24,666 bases of DNA. It comes from DSSM01 sp964484125 (GTDB taxonomy: Bacteria; Bacteroidota; Ignavibacteria; Tepidaquicellales; Tepidaquicellaceae). Shown here piece by piece: positions 7,802-15,526 of the stretch. The notes under the pieces are model-generated. The model was not told the origin of the DNA and did not search any database. It saw only the letters and a list, made by a program, of their open reading frames with translations. Location: assembly GCA_964484125.1 (NCBI GenBank), contig CAZAEK010000027.1, positions 1 through 24,666 on the forward strand, in the 5' to 3' direction. The position numbers were made by a program, and so were the translations under genes. The stretch's first letter is position 1, and each line of letters begins with the position of its first letter.

Positions 7802-10800
7802 ATGTTAAACGAAGTTATAAAAAAGTATTATCAGACTTTTGAAGTATTAGAATCCACAGTTAATACCAAGACTCATCTTGTAGCTATCGTTAGTTTTTTT
7901 GAATATTGCGGAGAAAAGAGTTCTGCTCATTTTTACGAAAATTTTATCGGGGATTTTTTATCACACATTATCAAAATTTTCAAAGATTCGACTCTCAGCT
8001 TTATTGATCCTTACTTTCTCAATGCAAGCAAACATATTCTTCAAAAGGCAAAAGAGATTGAGAAGGAAGAGATAATAATTTATGAAATTAATTATGTTAT
8101 TGAATTAATCAATATACGTCTTTTATTGGTTTATTTTTATCTTGGCGAAATTGAAAACGGCAGAACAGTTTTATTCAATATATTAAACAGTAAAGTAGTT
8201 ACAGACTCAGGGGTTTCGTTAGATGATTACGGAGATTATACATCAAAGCATAATGGGAAAAAAAACTCATTGGTTGACCCAAATCTTTTCAAAGTGAACA
8301 AAGTTTTTGATATACTACGTCAGATTAATTACGAAATAACACGTATTAACAGCTTTTCAACAGATGAAGTTAACATATTGCTTGTTGAATCTGATAATTC
8401 ATTCTGCAGAATAAAAGATTTCGGAATAGTACAGGGATTAACCTGCAGTATTACAAATAGTTTAAGGCAGGACAGAAAAAACCCTTTTATCGAAAATATA
8501 ATTGACATTGATAATATTGATATAGCAGATACAAGAAAAGAAATGATTAGCGTTGCAGATAAAATATTATTACTTTTTAAATCAAAATTAAATTTAAACA
8601 GAAAGCAAATAAATTTAAAATTCCGGGATTTATCCGGCATTTACAAAGGAACATCTTTTTGTGCAGGTGCAGTACTTGTAATATCGGCTTCATATTTAAG
8701 TTCGACATTATCAAGGGTTCGATTCAGTATTTCAAACTCTGTAGCTTTTACCGGGAATGTTGATATATTTGGCAATCTGATAAAACTGCCGGAAGATTCA
8801 ATCAAAATAAAAATCGAAGCCGCATTCTTTTCGTGGATTAAAATTGTTGTACTCCCTGAGGAAAATTTACCGGAAGCAAAAGAGACCATAAGAAAATTGC
8901 AAAAAAAATATCCGGGCAAAGAAATTGAGCTTATTGGCTGTAAAAATATTAAGGATGTATTCACCAACACAGATATTATCAGAGCCGAAAAAGATAACAT
9001 ATTAAAACATTCCAAAAGAATTATAAATAATCACCGTGTAATCTCATATACCACATTGAGTTTGATTTTAATTTTATTAACTGTTTTACTGTCTTACTTA
9101 ATTATTCCGGGAAGTATTAAACCATTACCGCAAAATCTATATCCTAACTATATTATCTATGCACCCGACAGAGATACAAACTGGATTTATCGAAATCCCA
9201 ACAGAATGGATAAAGACACAATTCGTTTTGGAGAAATTGGAATCGGCGATATGGCAATGTACAGATTTGAGCTATGGAATAACGGTGATATTAACAACCC
9301 TCTTGTATATGAACTTAGCGGAAAAGATAAAGATGAATTTGAAGTAACGAGAGGTGATGAAGTTCCTGTTTCCGGAATTAGATTTTTATATATGCCGGAT
9401 ATACTGCAAAACCTCGTATTAAAATTTACACCTTATAAATCAGAAGGCGAAAAGGAAGCAATATTGACATTCTATCCTCAAAAAGACGCTGAAAAAAAGA
9501 AAACATTATTTTTAAAAGGAAAGTCGGATTATTTCAAAGGAGGTTACAGTTTAAGATTGAGGGGTGATAATGAATATATCGCGAATCCAAATAGAGGAAA
9601 CATTCTTGGCAACGAATTTACAGTTTCCTTCTGGTTCAAAGTAAATATGCTTGATAAAGATGGAACGTATTTAATAAGCGACGAAGATCAGAACTGGACT
9701 CAAACAAAGTTTACAATAGAGATTAATAAAGATACAAATTTGTTATTAAATATTTTACCTTCAAAAAATTCACCTTTGAAACAAATAAATATTTATTCGA
9801 AAAGTAAAGTAAATATCAACGAATGGAATTATGCCGCATTGGCTCATAAGGACAATATCACAAGTTTGGTTTTAAATAATGAAGTAATAACAGAACGTAC
9901 AGAGCACAATCATTTTCAGCAAGCAGAAGATTTCTTTTATTTTGGTACAATATTGCATCCAAAGCGGAAAGGAGATAATCTTATCAGATGCTCAGATTGT
10001 GAATTCGCTTTTTCCGAATTCCGGGTTTATAATAAATCACTTACAAAACAGGAAATATTTGAAAAAAAATATAAGAAAGAAAATCCATTTGATAATCGTT
10101 TATTGCTTTACCACGATTTTGAAGAAACTGACGATAAAGCAGTTTTCGATAAAACGTCAAATGATATCTTTGGAGATTTCAGACAGAATCCAAATAAAGT
10201 TCTTGATATTCCGCCTTTAGATTTTAACCGGAAAATAATTCCTGCAAATACAAAAAGGGATAATTGCTTAAGATTAAAAAATAAGGGGCAGGCAATACTG
10301 TACAAGAATTTATTCAAAGAGCCGTCAAGCTATACTATTCAGTTAGATGCGAGGATAAATAATCCCGAAGAAACATATTTCAGGAAAATTATTAATTTAG
10401 GGAAAGTTGATAACGGATTTGATTTGCATTGGTTTGGCAAAGATTCAATAGGAATATCTGCATTCCAGTCCGCTCTTAACAATAGTGTAGCATCACGGAA
10501 ATTAAAAGCAGACAACCAATGGCACAGATATATTTTAGATTACAATAAGGAAACAAACAAAGGAAGACTTTTTATAGATGGAATTTTAATTACGGAAATT
10601 GCCTTAAATGGATTCAGCATTGATATTTCCCGGAATACTTATTTTTTACAATTTGGAGGTGACTGGACATATTTTAATCCAAGACTAATTTGCGAAGACG
10701 ATACTTATATAGACAATGTTGCGATATATAACAGAATACTTAACTCGAACGAGGTATCTCTTTCTACTGATATAAAATCAATTCCCGGATTGCTTGCATA

Positions 10801-10897
10801 CTGGGATTTTTCAGACGTAAAAGGATATAATGCATTTGATGTCTTAAACAACATTCCACTTTTCCTATGGGAGGATTTTGAGGTTATGGAAAGGTGA
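7802..10897 (+). CDS. membrane protein: Lon-like (S16) protease domain, TM, Ig-like segment, two LamG domains
   Basis: The protein has 1031 residues. Residues 1-240 are helical. About 260-395 matches the Lon proteolytic fold: INLKFRDLSGIYKGTSFCAG (active-site loop), VAFTGNVDIFGNLIKLP, SIKIKIEAAFFSWIKIVVLPEEN and a closing IELIGCKNIKDVFT. The Lon lysine is present as Lys337 (KIEAA). The Ser of Lon's PSAG aligns with Cys287 in FCAG, or with Ser285 if two residues are inserted. No AAA+ ATPase domain is attached. One TM helix spans about 416-435. Beyond it are an Ig-like segment with FGEIGIGDMAMYRFELWNNG (DUF1573/ASH type) and two concanavalin-type LamG modules (about 582-745 and 820-985). The N-terminus is thus probably cytoplasmic and the LamG half periplasmic or surface-exposed. 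It is last in the three-gene unit; GGCAGGGAG precedes the ATG at short spacing. Confidence 0.75.
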   Translation: MLNEVIKKYYQTFEVLESTVNTKTHLVAIVSFFEYCGEKSSAHFYENFIGDFLSHIIKIFKDSTLSFIDPYFLNASKHILQKAKEIEKEEIIIYEINYVIELINIRLLLVYFYLGEIENGRTVLFNILNSKVVTDSGVSLDDYGDYTSKHNGKKNSLVDPNLFKVNKVFDILRQINYEITRINSFSTDEVNILLVESDNSFCRIKDFGIVQGLTCSITNSLRQDRKNPFIENIIDIDNIDIADTRKEMISVADKILLLFKSKLNLNRKQINLKFRDLSGIYKGTSFCAGAVLVISASYLSSTLSRVRFSISNSVAFTGNVDIFGNLIKLPEDSIKIKIEAAFFSWIKIVVLPEENLPEAKETIRKLQKKYPGKEIELIGCKNIKDVFTNTDIIRAEKDNILKHSKRIINNHRVISYTTLSLILILLTVLLSYLIIPGSIKPLPQNLYPNYIIYAPDRDTNWIYRNPNRMDKDTIRFGEIGIGDMAMYRFELWNNGDINNPLVYELSGKDKDEFEVTRGDEVPVSGIRFLYMPDILQNLVLKFTPYKSEGEKEAILTFYPQKDAEKKKTLFLKGKSDYFKGGYSLRLRGDNEYIANPNRGNILGNEFTVSFWFKVNMLDKDGTYLISDEDQNWTQTKFTIEINKDTNLLLNILPSKNSPLKQINIYSKSKVNINEWNYAALAHKDNITSLVLNNEVITERTEHNHFQQAEDFFYFGTILHPKRKGDNLIRCSDCEFAFSEFRVYNKSLTKQEIFEKKYKKENPFDNRLLLYHDFEETDDKAVFDKTSNDIFGDFRQNPNKVLDIPPLDFNRKIIPANTKRDNCLRLKNKGQAILYKNLFKEPSSYTIQLDARINNPEETYFRKIINLGKVDNGFDLHWFGKDSIGISAFQSALNNSVASRKLKADNQWHRYILDYNKETNKGRLFIDGILITEIALNGFSIDISRNTYFLQFGGDWTYFNPRLICEDDTYIDNVAIYNRILNSNEVSLSTDIKSIPGLLAYWDFSDVKGYNAFDVLNNIPLFLWEDFEVMER

Positions 10898-10906
10898 TTA
10901 ATAAGC

Positions 10907-11611
10907 TTATCTGACAGGAATTCTGCTCAAATCGGATTTGTATTGACGCCAATCGGGCAGGAAAAAATCCATATAGGAATAAAATTTTTTATTGTGCCTT
11001 CTTTCAAGCAGGTGAACCATTTCGTGAACGACAATATACTCAATGATTTGGAGGGATCTCTTTGCCAACTCAAGATTAATGCGTATTTTTTTTGTTTTTA
11101 TATTACATACTCCCCATTTTGTTTTCATTTTTCGAATTGTAAATCCGGTTACATTAACTTTAATTACAGGTTCCCATTTTGAAATAATTTGCGGAATGAT
11201 TTGTTCAAGTTGTTTGCGATACCATTTATCTAAAATTTTTTTACGCCCCTCAGTATCTGATAAAGGTTTTACCTGTAAAATCATTATATCATCTGAGATA
11301 GTAACTTCAGGTCTTCCGCTTTTTTCAATAATCTGCATTGAATATTTTTTTCCGAGAAAGAAATGCTGCTCACCGGAAATAAACTGAAGCGGTTTAATCT
11401 GAGGGCGGTTGGCATATTTAGCAAGATTTTTTGTAATCCAGTCTATTTTTTTCTCTGCAAATTTTTTAGCACCCTCGAAACCTATGATTTCAGGAACGGA
11501 CATATAAACTCTGCCGTTCTGCGAATAAATTCTCATGTGGATGTTTTTAATCTTTTTTAATTCAACGTCCACAGAAATATCACCGAGTTTAATAGTTGAT
11601 TTGTCAGGCAT
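10907..11611 (-). CDS. YgjP-type zinc metallopeptidase (DUF45/M48-like)
   Basis: The 234-residue cytoplasmic protein carries the zinc-protease motif HEMVH at 196-200 (His196, Glu197, His200) and a third likely ligand His206 in LERRHNKKF. The tail FFLPDWRQYKSDL is the standard ending of the YgjP/WbqI-like family (Pfam YgjP-like metallopeptidase, formerly DUF45). The MKTKWGVCN segment, normally KtrWGSCs, is also typical; here Val-Cys replaces Gly-Ser-Cys spacing slightly. The full length fits the family (about 230). Members are often found next to type I restriction systems or in mobile regions; none is seen here. The gene is convergent with the LamG protein gene (9 bp between stops) and divergent from the Fic gene. 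A TAAATTTG sequence on the minus strand at 11620-11627 could be its -7 box, though it would leave almost no leader. Confidence 0.9.
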   Translation of the reverse strand: MPDKSTIKLGDISVDVELKKIKNIHMRIYSQNGRVYMSVPEIIGFEGAKKFAEKKIDWITKNLAKYANRPQIKPLQFISGEQHFFLGKKYSMQIIEKSGRPEVTISDDIMILQVKPLSDTEGRKKILDKWYRKQLEQIIPQIISKWEPVIKVNVTGFTIRKMKTKWGVCNIKTKKIRINLELAKRSLQIIEYIVVHEMVHLLERRHNKKFYSYMDFFLPDWRQYKSDLSRIPVR

Positions 11612-11758
11612 GGATAATACAAATTTATAATATATGTATCGAATTGAAAAGGATAAAGATTTATAAATTCAGATTAAATTTATTTTACCTATTTAAATTC
11701 AATAAAAGATGATGTTTTTTGAACGTGCTATTTGTACGGAAAAATACATTTTTTATTG

Positions 11759-11796
11759 TTTGAAATACTAACAATAAAACACTATATTTACATAGT
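11759..11796 (+). promoter_or_regulatory. candidate promoter of the Fic gene with overlapping inverted repeat
   Basis: TTTG at 11759-11762 and TATATTTA at 11783-11790 are separated by 20 bp, matching the Bacteroidota pattern TTTG-N19..21-TAnnTTTG with one mismatch. An inverted repeat ACTAT-N6-ATAGT (11781-11796) straddles the -7 element, so a bound repressor would block it. The start codon lies about 100 bp downstream, leaving room for the triple repeat in the leader. Prediction only. Confidence 0.4.
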
Positions 11797-11814
11797 ATTA
11801 AGTTGTTTCAACCG

Positions 11815-11875
11815 CATAATATTATAGTAATGCTGTAACATAATATTATAGGGCTACTACAACACAATATTATAG
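11815..11875 (+). repeat. three palindromic repeats at exact 24-bp period in the Fic leader
   Basis: CATAATATTATAG occurs at 11815-11827 and 11839-11851, and CACAATATTATAG at 11863-11875. The spacing is exactly 24 bp each time. The core ATAATATTAT is a perfect palindrome (one mismatch in the third copy). The spacers differ (TAATGCTGTAA, GGCTACTACAA), so only the palindromes are conserved. They sit between the candidate promoter and the start codon of the Fic gene. This is how operators for an autoregulating winged-helix antitoxin-type domain are often arranged. Confidence 0.8.
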
Positions 11876-11894
11876 AATAACTAATAAATTTTAT

Positions 11895-13445
11895 ATGTCA
11901 TCAACTAATAAAAATCTTGCTGAATCGTTAAAACTTTTAAATAAACTTCAAAAAAGCAAAGGAAATGTTATCAAATCTGTTGAATTACCAAGGTATCACA
12001 GAGAACGTCTTTTGAAAAGCGGATTTATATTTGAAGTTATTAAAGGTTGGTATATTATTTCCAATCCATCTGAAAATAAAGGTGAAAGTACGTTATGGTA
12101 TTCCACTTTCTGGGAATTTTGTTCTCGATATTTGAATGACAGGTATAAAAAAAGCTGGTGTATTTCTCCCGAGCAATCACTGATTATTCAAAGCGGCTCT
12201 TTAGTAGTGCCAAAACAATTACTAATCAGAGCTCCAAAAGCAAATAATCATATTGTTAAGCTGCCTTTTGACACTTCAATACTTAATATAAAATCAACAT
12301 TACCCGGAAACGGAGGAGTAATAGAAAAAGACGGGATTCGAATGCTTTCAGTACCGTCAGCATTGATAAGCTGCAACTCAAATTTTTTCAAAACAAACGC
12401 AATGGAAGCAAGGATAGCATTATCAACGATAAGCGATGCATCTGAAATTTTACCATTGCTACTTGAGAAAGGTCGGCACATTATTGCTGGCAGATTAGCA
12501 GGAGCATTCCGTAATATAGAAAAAGAAAAAATTGCTGATGATATTATCAAAACGATGCAGAGTGCAGGGTACAGAATAGCAGAAATTAATCCTTTTATTG
12601 ATAGACCTGATTACCAATTTCAGGTTAGAGAAATATCACCATACGTTAATCGCATAAAAATGATGTGGCATCAAATGAGAGAGCCTGTTCTACGCTTATT
12701 TCCAAAAGAACCGGGAATAAAAGTAAATGCGAAAAAATATTTAAAGAGTGTTCAGGAAATATACATAACTGATGCATACCACTCATTATCAATTGAAGGA
12801 TATAAAGTTACACCGGAATTGATTGAAAGAGTTGAAAAAGGCTTGTGGAATCCGGAGACGAACCAATTTGACAGAGAACAAAAAGACGCTATGGCGGCAA
12901 AAGGATATTGGCAAGCATTTCAAAAAGTAAAATTAAGCATCGAAAGTATATTAAAAGGAACAAATCCCGGATTAATCGCAGAAAAAGATCACAGCGATTG
13001 GTACAGGGAAATGTTTAGCCCTCTTGTATTAGCAGGGATTCTTAATTCAACTGATTTAGCAGGTTATAGAAATGCAACTGTATATATCCGGAATTCATCT
13101 CACGTGCCAATGAAGCCTGAAGCAATTAGAGATGTTATGCCAGTATTTTTCGAACTATTAAAAAATGAAGATGAGCCGGCAGTAAGAGTTGTGCTCGGAC
13201 ATTTTTTATTTGTTTATATACATCCTTATATGGATGGAAACGGCAGAATGGCAAGATTTCTTATGAACGTGATGTTAGCATCGGGAGGATATCCCTGGAC
13301 TGTTATACCTGTTGAGGAGCGGAATAATTATATGCAGACACTCGAGGAAGCAAGCGTTGAAGGTGATATTCAGCCATTTACAAAGTTTCTGTCACGCTTA
13401 GTTAAAGCCGGAATATCGGGAAAACCAATAGCAGAAAAGATTTGA
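11895..13445 (+). CDS. Fic family AMP-transferase with AbiEi-like N-terminal domain
   Basis: The protein has 516 residues. The Fic core motif HPYMDGNGRMAR is at 443-454 (consensus HPFxDGNGRxxR), so the catalytic His443 and nucleotide-binding residues are intact; such enzymes move AMP (rarely other groups) onto Ser/Thr/Tyr of target proteins. An inhibitory-helix motif S-x-x-x-E-G is at 297-302 (SLSIEG) upstream of the core, as in class II self-inhibited Fic proteins, Glu301 being the arginine-binding residue. Residues 1-60 (LNKLQKSKGNVIKSVE ... LLKSGFIFEVIKGWYIIS) form a winged-helix-type domain like that of AbiEi antitoxins, followed by an AbiEi-like middle part. This makes it a fused regulator-toxin that may bind the three palindromes in its own leader. 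It is transcribed alone, 144 bp before the next operon. Confidence 0.9.
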   Translation: MSSTNKNLAESLKLLNKLQKSKGNVIKSVELPRYHRERLLKSGFIFEVIKGWYIISNPSENKGESTLWYSTFWEFCSRYLNDRYKKSWCISPEQSLIIQSGSLVVPKQLLIRAPKANNHIVKLPFDTSILNIKSTLPGNGGVIEKDGIRMLSVPSALISCNSNFFKTNAMEARIALSTISDASEILPLLLEKGRHIIAGRLAGAFRNIEKEKIADDIIKTMQSAGYRIAEINPFIDRPDYQFQVREISPYVNRIKMMWHQMREPVLRLFPKEPGIKVNAKKYLKSVQEIYITDAYHSLSIEGYKVTPELIERVEKGLWNPETNQFDREQKDAMAAKGYWQAFQKVKLSIESILKGTNPGLIAEKDHSDWYREMFSPLVLAGILNSTDLAGYRNATVYIRNSSHVPMKPEAIRDVMPVFFELLKNEDEPAVRVVLGHFLFVYIHPYMDGNGRMARFLMNVMLASGGYPWTVIPVEERNNYMQTLEEASVEGDIQPFTKFLSRLVKAGISGKPIAEKI

Positions 13446-13487
13446 GGGGAGGGTAAGCATTTAATTTAAATAAAAATAAATATCTGG

Positions 13488-13503
13488 ACGTTTATATAGA
13501 CGT
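13488..13503. promoter_or_regulatory. 16-bp near-palindrome, candidate operator of the eight-gene operon
   Basis: ACGT-T-TATATA-G-ACGT reads the same on both strands except at the two single spacer bases. It lies about 20 bp upstream of the candidate -33 element of the downstream operon and about 40 bp past the Fic stop. Its position fits an activator or repressor site. It was seen only here in the window. Confidence 0.35.
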
Positions 13504-13523
13504 ATGGTGTTATTATTTTTTTA

Positions 13524-13555
13524 TTTGTTTTTTATATTATATTTTATTAATTTCT
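13524..13555 (+). promoter_or_regulatory. candidate promoter of the VWA-tubulin-actin-motor operon
   Basis: TTTG at 13524-13527, a 20-bp spacer and TAATTTCT at 13548-13555 fit the Bacteroidota TTTG / TAnnTTTG layout with two mismatches in the -7 element. Transcription would start near 13561, giving a leader of about 30 nt with no Shine-Dalgarno before the ATG at 13590. Confidence 0.3.
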
Positions 13556-13589
13556 ATTCGAGGATTTTTAATATATAAAATAATTTTTT

Positions 13590-15086
13590 ATGAATCTTCT
13601 TTTCAAAAAGAGAATTAGCGGGTTTGTTTTTATATTTATCATAATTTTAATATACTCTTGCAGCGGTAGAATTAGCGAAGATGAAATTATACAGCAAAGA
13701 GTAAAATTATATGCAGGAGATGATGTATTTACCTGTGAAGAAAGAGACTCACTGAAATTTTTCTTGGCTAACCTAAAAACCAAATCAAAAAAAATTGATA
13801 GTCTATTAAGTAATTGGGATGAAGGTAAATTCACTCTTTTTATAGATGAAGTATTAAACAAAATTAATTACAAGGAAACAGAAATTTGTGATCCTACCAT
13901 AGTTAATAAAGTAAAAGCTGTAAATGTATATCTTGATAATACATACAGTATGGCTGGATATAATAACGGACACTCTGAATTCAAAGATGCATTAGCTGAT
14001 TTATTATCCAAATTAAAATCAATTTACGGACAAGATAAATTATTTTTAAATTATATAAACGCAGAAATTTTCCCTATTAATTACAAAGACCCAATAGAAT
14101 TTATCTATAATATTGACAATAAAGATATAGGCAGAGCAGATAAAAAGAATAAAAGTTTATATAACAAAACCGAACTTAACAGAATGTTTGAAACTATTCT
14201 TGACAGTCTTAGAGAAAATCAAATTAATTTATTTATAACAGACTGTATATTTTCAATATCAGATACATCAATTAGAACATTAAATCAGCTCAGAAACTAC
14301 TTAAATAACTCTGTTTCTGGTAAACTTCAAAATAATCAAATATCATTTGCAATAATAAAATTTAATTCTGATTTCACTGGATTCTACACAAACATCATTG
14401 GGACATCTTATGAAATTTCTGCAAAAAGACCATATTATTTAATCGTAATGAGTGATAAATTTTTGCTAAAAAATCTTTTTAAAAAAATTGATTTTAAGAA
14501 AATTGATGGGTTTGAAAATTACTTTATTTTTATTTCTCAGAAAAAAGTATTAGTGCCGCAATGCGAACTATTATACAACACAGGAAAATCAGGAAGTTTT
14601 AAACAGGATAGAGATAATAAAAATGCTATAGAAATTAAGGATGTTAAGCCGGGCGAAAATAATCAGCTATCATTTTCAATTGCTGCAAATCTTTCGTCTA
14701 TGAATTATGATGATAGTTATTTATGTGATACACAAAATTATCACTTAAACAATGGTTTCTCAGTTGAAAAAGTTGAGAGAACAGGCCCAAACAATATAGA
14801 CAAAAAGGATATACATAATTGTGAAAAAATAAAAGCTACGCATATCATTAAGATAAAAACAGATAATTTTACGCCGGGAAAATATAATTTAACGTTAGTC
14901 TTTAAAAATAACATACCGGGATGGATTAATCTAACAAATACAAATAACGACAGAGATGAGCAAGAAGTTATTAATGGTAAAACTCTTGGTTTGAAATTAT
15001 TTTTTGAAGGAATTTTTGAGGCATATAGAAATAAAGATATAATCAAAGAGAATTTATTTTCAATTAGTATAATTTTAAACAATTAA
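13590..15086 (+). CDS. VWA-domain lipoprotein, first gene of the motor operon
   Basis: The 498-residue protein has a lipoprotein signal (FVFIFIIILIYSC, Cys24). Residues about 30-110 are charged and helical. A von Willebrand A domain starts at about 110: the strand VNVYLDNTYSMAGY contains the MIDAS pattern D-x-T-x-S (Asp116, Thr118, Ser120), and a second acidic loop occurs in LFITDCIFSISD (about 210-222), after which ISFAIIKFNS and a YYLIVMSDKFLL strand complete the alpha/beta fold. From about 330 to 498 a beta-rich domain follows. VWA domains bind protein partners through a metal ion, so this is likely a periplasmic or outer-membrane adaptor. The next gene begins 2 bp after its stop. The function within the system is inferred from context. 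Confidence 0.75.
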   Translation: MNLLFKKRISGFVFIFIIILIYSCSGRISEDEIIQQRVKLYAGDDVFTCEERDSLKFFLANLKTKSKKIDSLLSNWDEGKFTLFIDEVLNKINYKETEICDPTIVNKVKAVNVYLDNTYSMAGYNNGHSEFKDALADLLSKLKSIYGQDKLFLNYINAEIFPINYKDPIEFIYNIDNKDIGRADKKNKSLYNKTELNRMFETILDSLRENQINLFITDCIFSISDTSIRTLNQLRNYLNNSVSGKLQNNQISFAIIKFNSDFTGFYTNIIGTSYEISAKRPYYLIVMSDKFLLKNLFKKIDFKKIDGFENYFIFISQKKVLVPQCELLYNTGKSGSFKQDRDNKNAIEIKDVKPGENNQLSFSIAANLSSMNYDDSYLCDTQNYHLNNGFSVEKVERTGPNNIDKKDIHNCEKIKATHIIKIKTDNFTPGKYNLTLVFKNNIPGWINLTNTNNDRDEQEVINGKTLGLKLFFEGIFEAYRNKDIIKENLFSISIILNN

Positions 15087-15088
15087 TT

Positions 15089-15508
15089 ATGAAAGATTTT
15101 TTCAATGTTTTTTTTGCTGCCTTATATGAAAACATCCCTGGAGGTTATATGGATGATTTCTCGCAAATACTTTTTGATAACTATGTTTATTTTAGAGTTG
15201 GAATATGGATGTTAATTACTTCTTTGATTTTTATGGTTATTTTGTATTATATCCTTAATTCACCTAAATTAAATAACTGGTTTGTATGGGTATTATTTTT
15301 AATTGCAAATGCAATTATTAATTATTTTTGGATAGGGAAAAGCTTAGTAATAAATATATTCGAACAACTTGGATTAATAATGAATTATGAGGAGCATTAT
15401 TTCTCGACATTTGCTTTGAATAATGCTTTATATTCAATCTTGTTTTTTTTAATATTTTCTTTTTCTTTAAGATATTGGAGTAGAAATTGCAGTAGAACAC
15501 CATTTTAA
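15089..15508 (+). CDS. small integral membrane protein
   Basis: The 139-residue protein has three hydrophobic spans: about 36-57 (YFRVGIWMLITSLIFMVILYYIL), 64-84 (WFVWVLFLIANAIINYFWI) and 107-128 (FALNNALYSILFFLIFSFSL). A 35-residue polar N-terminus and a short basic C-terminus (RYWSRNCSRTPF) flank them. I do not recognise a family. It sits between the VWA lipoprotein and the tubulin-like GTPase with gaps of 2 and 18 bp, so it is probably a membrane subunit linking the periplasmic and cytoplasmic parts of the system. Confidence 0.65.
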   Translation: MKDFFNVFFAALYENIPGGYMDDFSQILFDNYVYFRVGIWMLITSLIFMVILYYILNSPKLNNWFVWVLFLIANAIINYFWIGKSLVINIFEQLGLIMNYEEHYFSTFALNNALYSILFFLIFSFSLRYWSRNCSRTPF

Positions 15509-15526
15509 AATAAATTTTAACACTAT

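Noticed and set aside
8627..8970. Calling the S16-like protein Lon
   Set aside because: There is no AAA+ domain or Lon N-domain, the nucleophile loop is altered, and a TM with LamG domains follows.
11815..11875. Possible CRISPR-like array from the 24-bp periodic repeats
   Set aside because: Only three units, 13-bp conserved part and 11-bp spacers; too short for CRISPR and placed in a gene leader. Operator-type repeats fit better.
12248..12550. Minus-strand open frame of 100 codons inside the Fic gene
   Set aside because: It overlaps the AbiEi-like part of a gene with clear motifs; low-complexity shadow frame.
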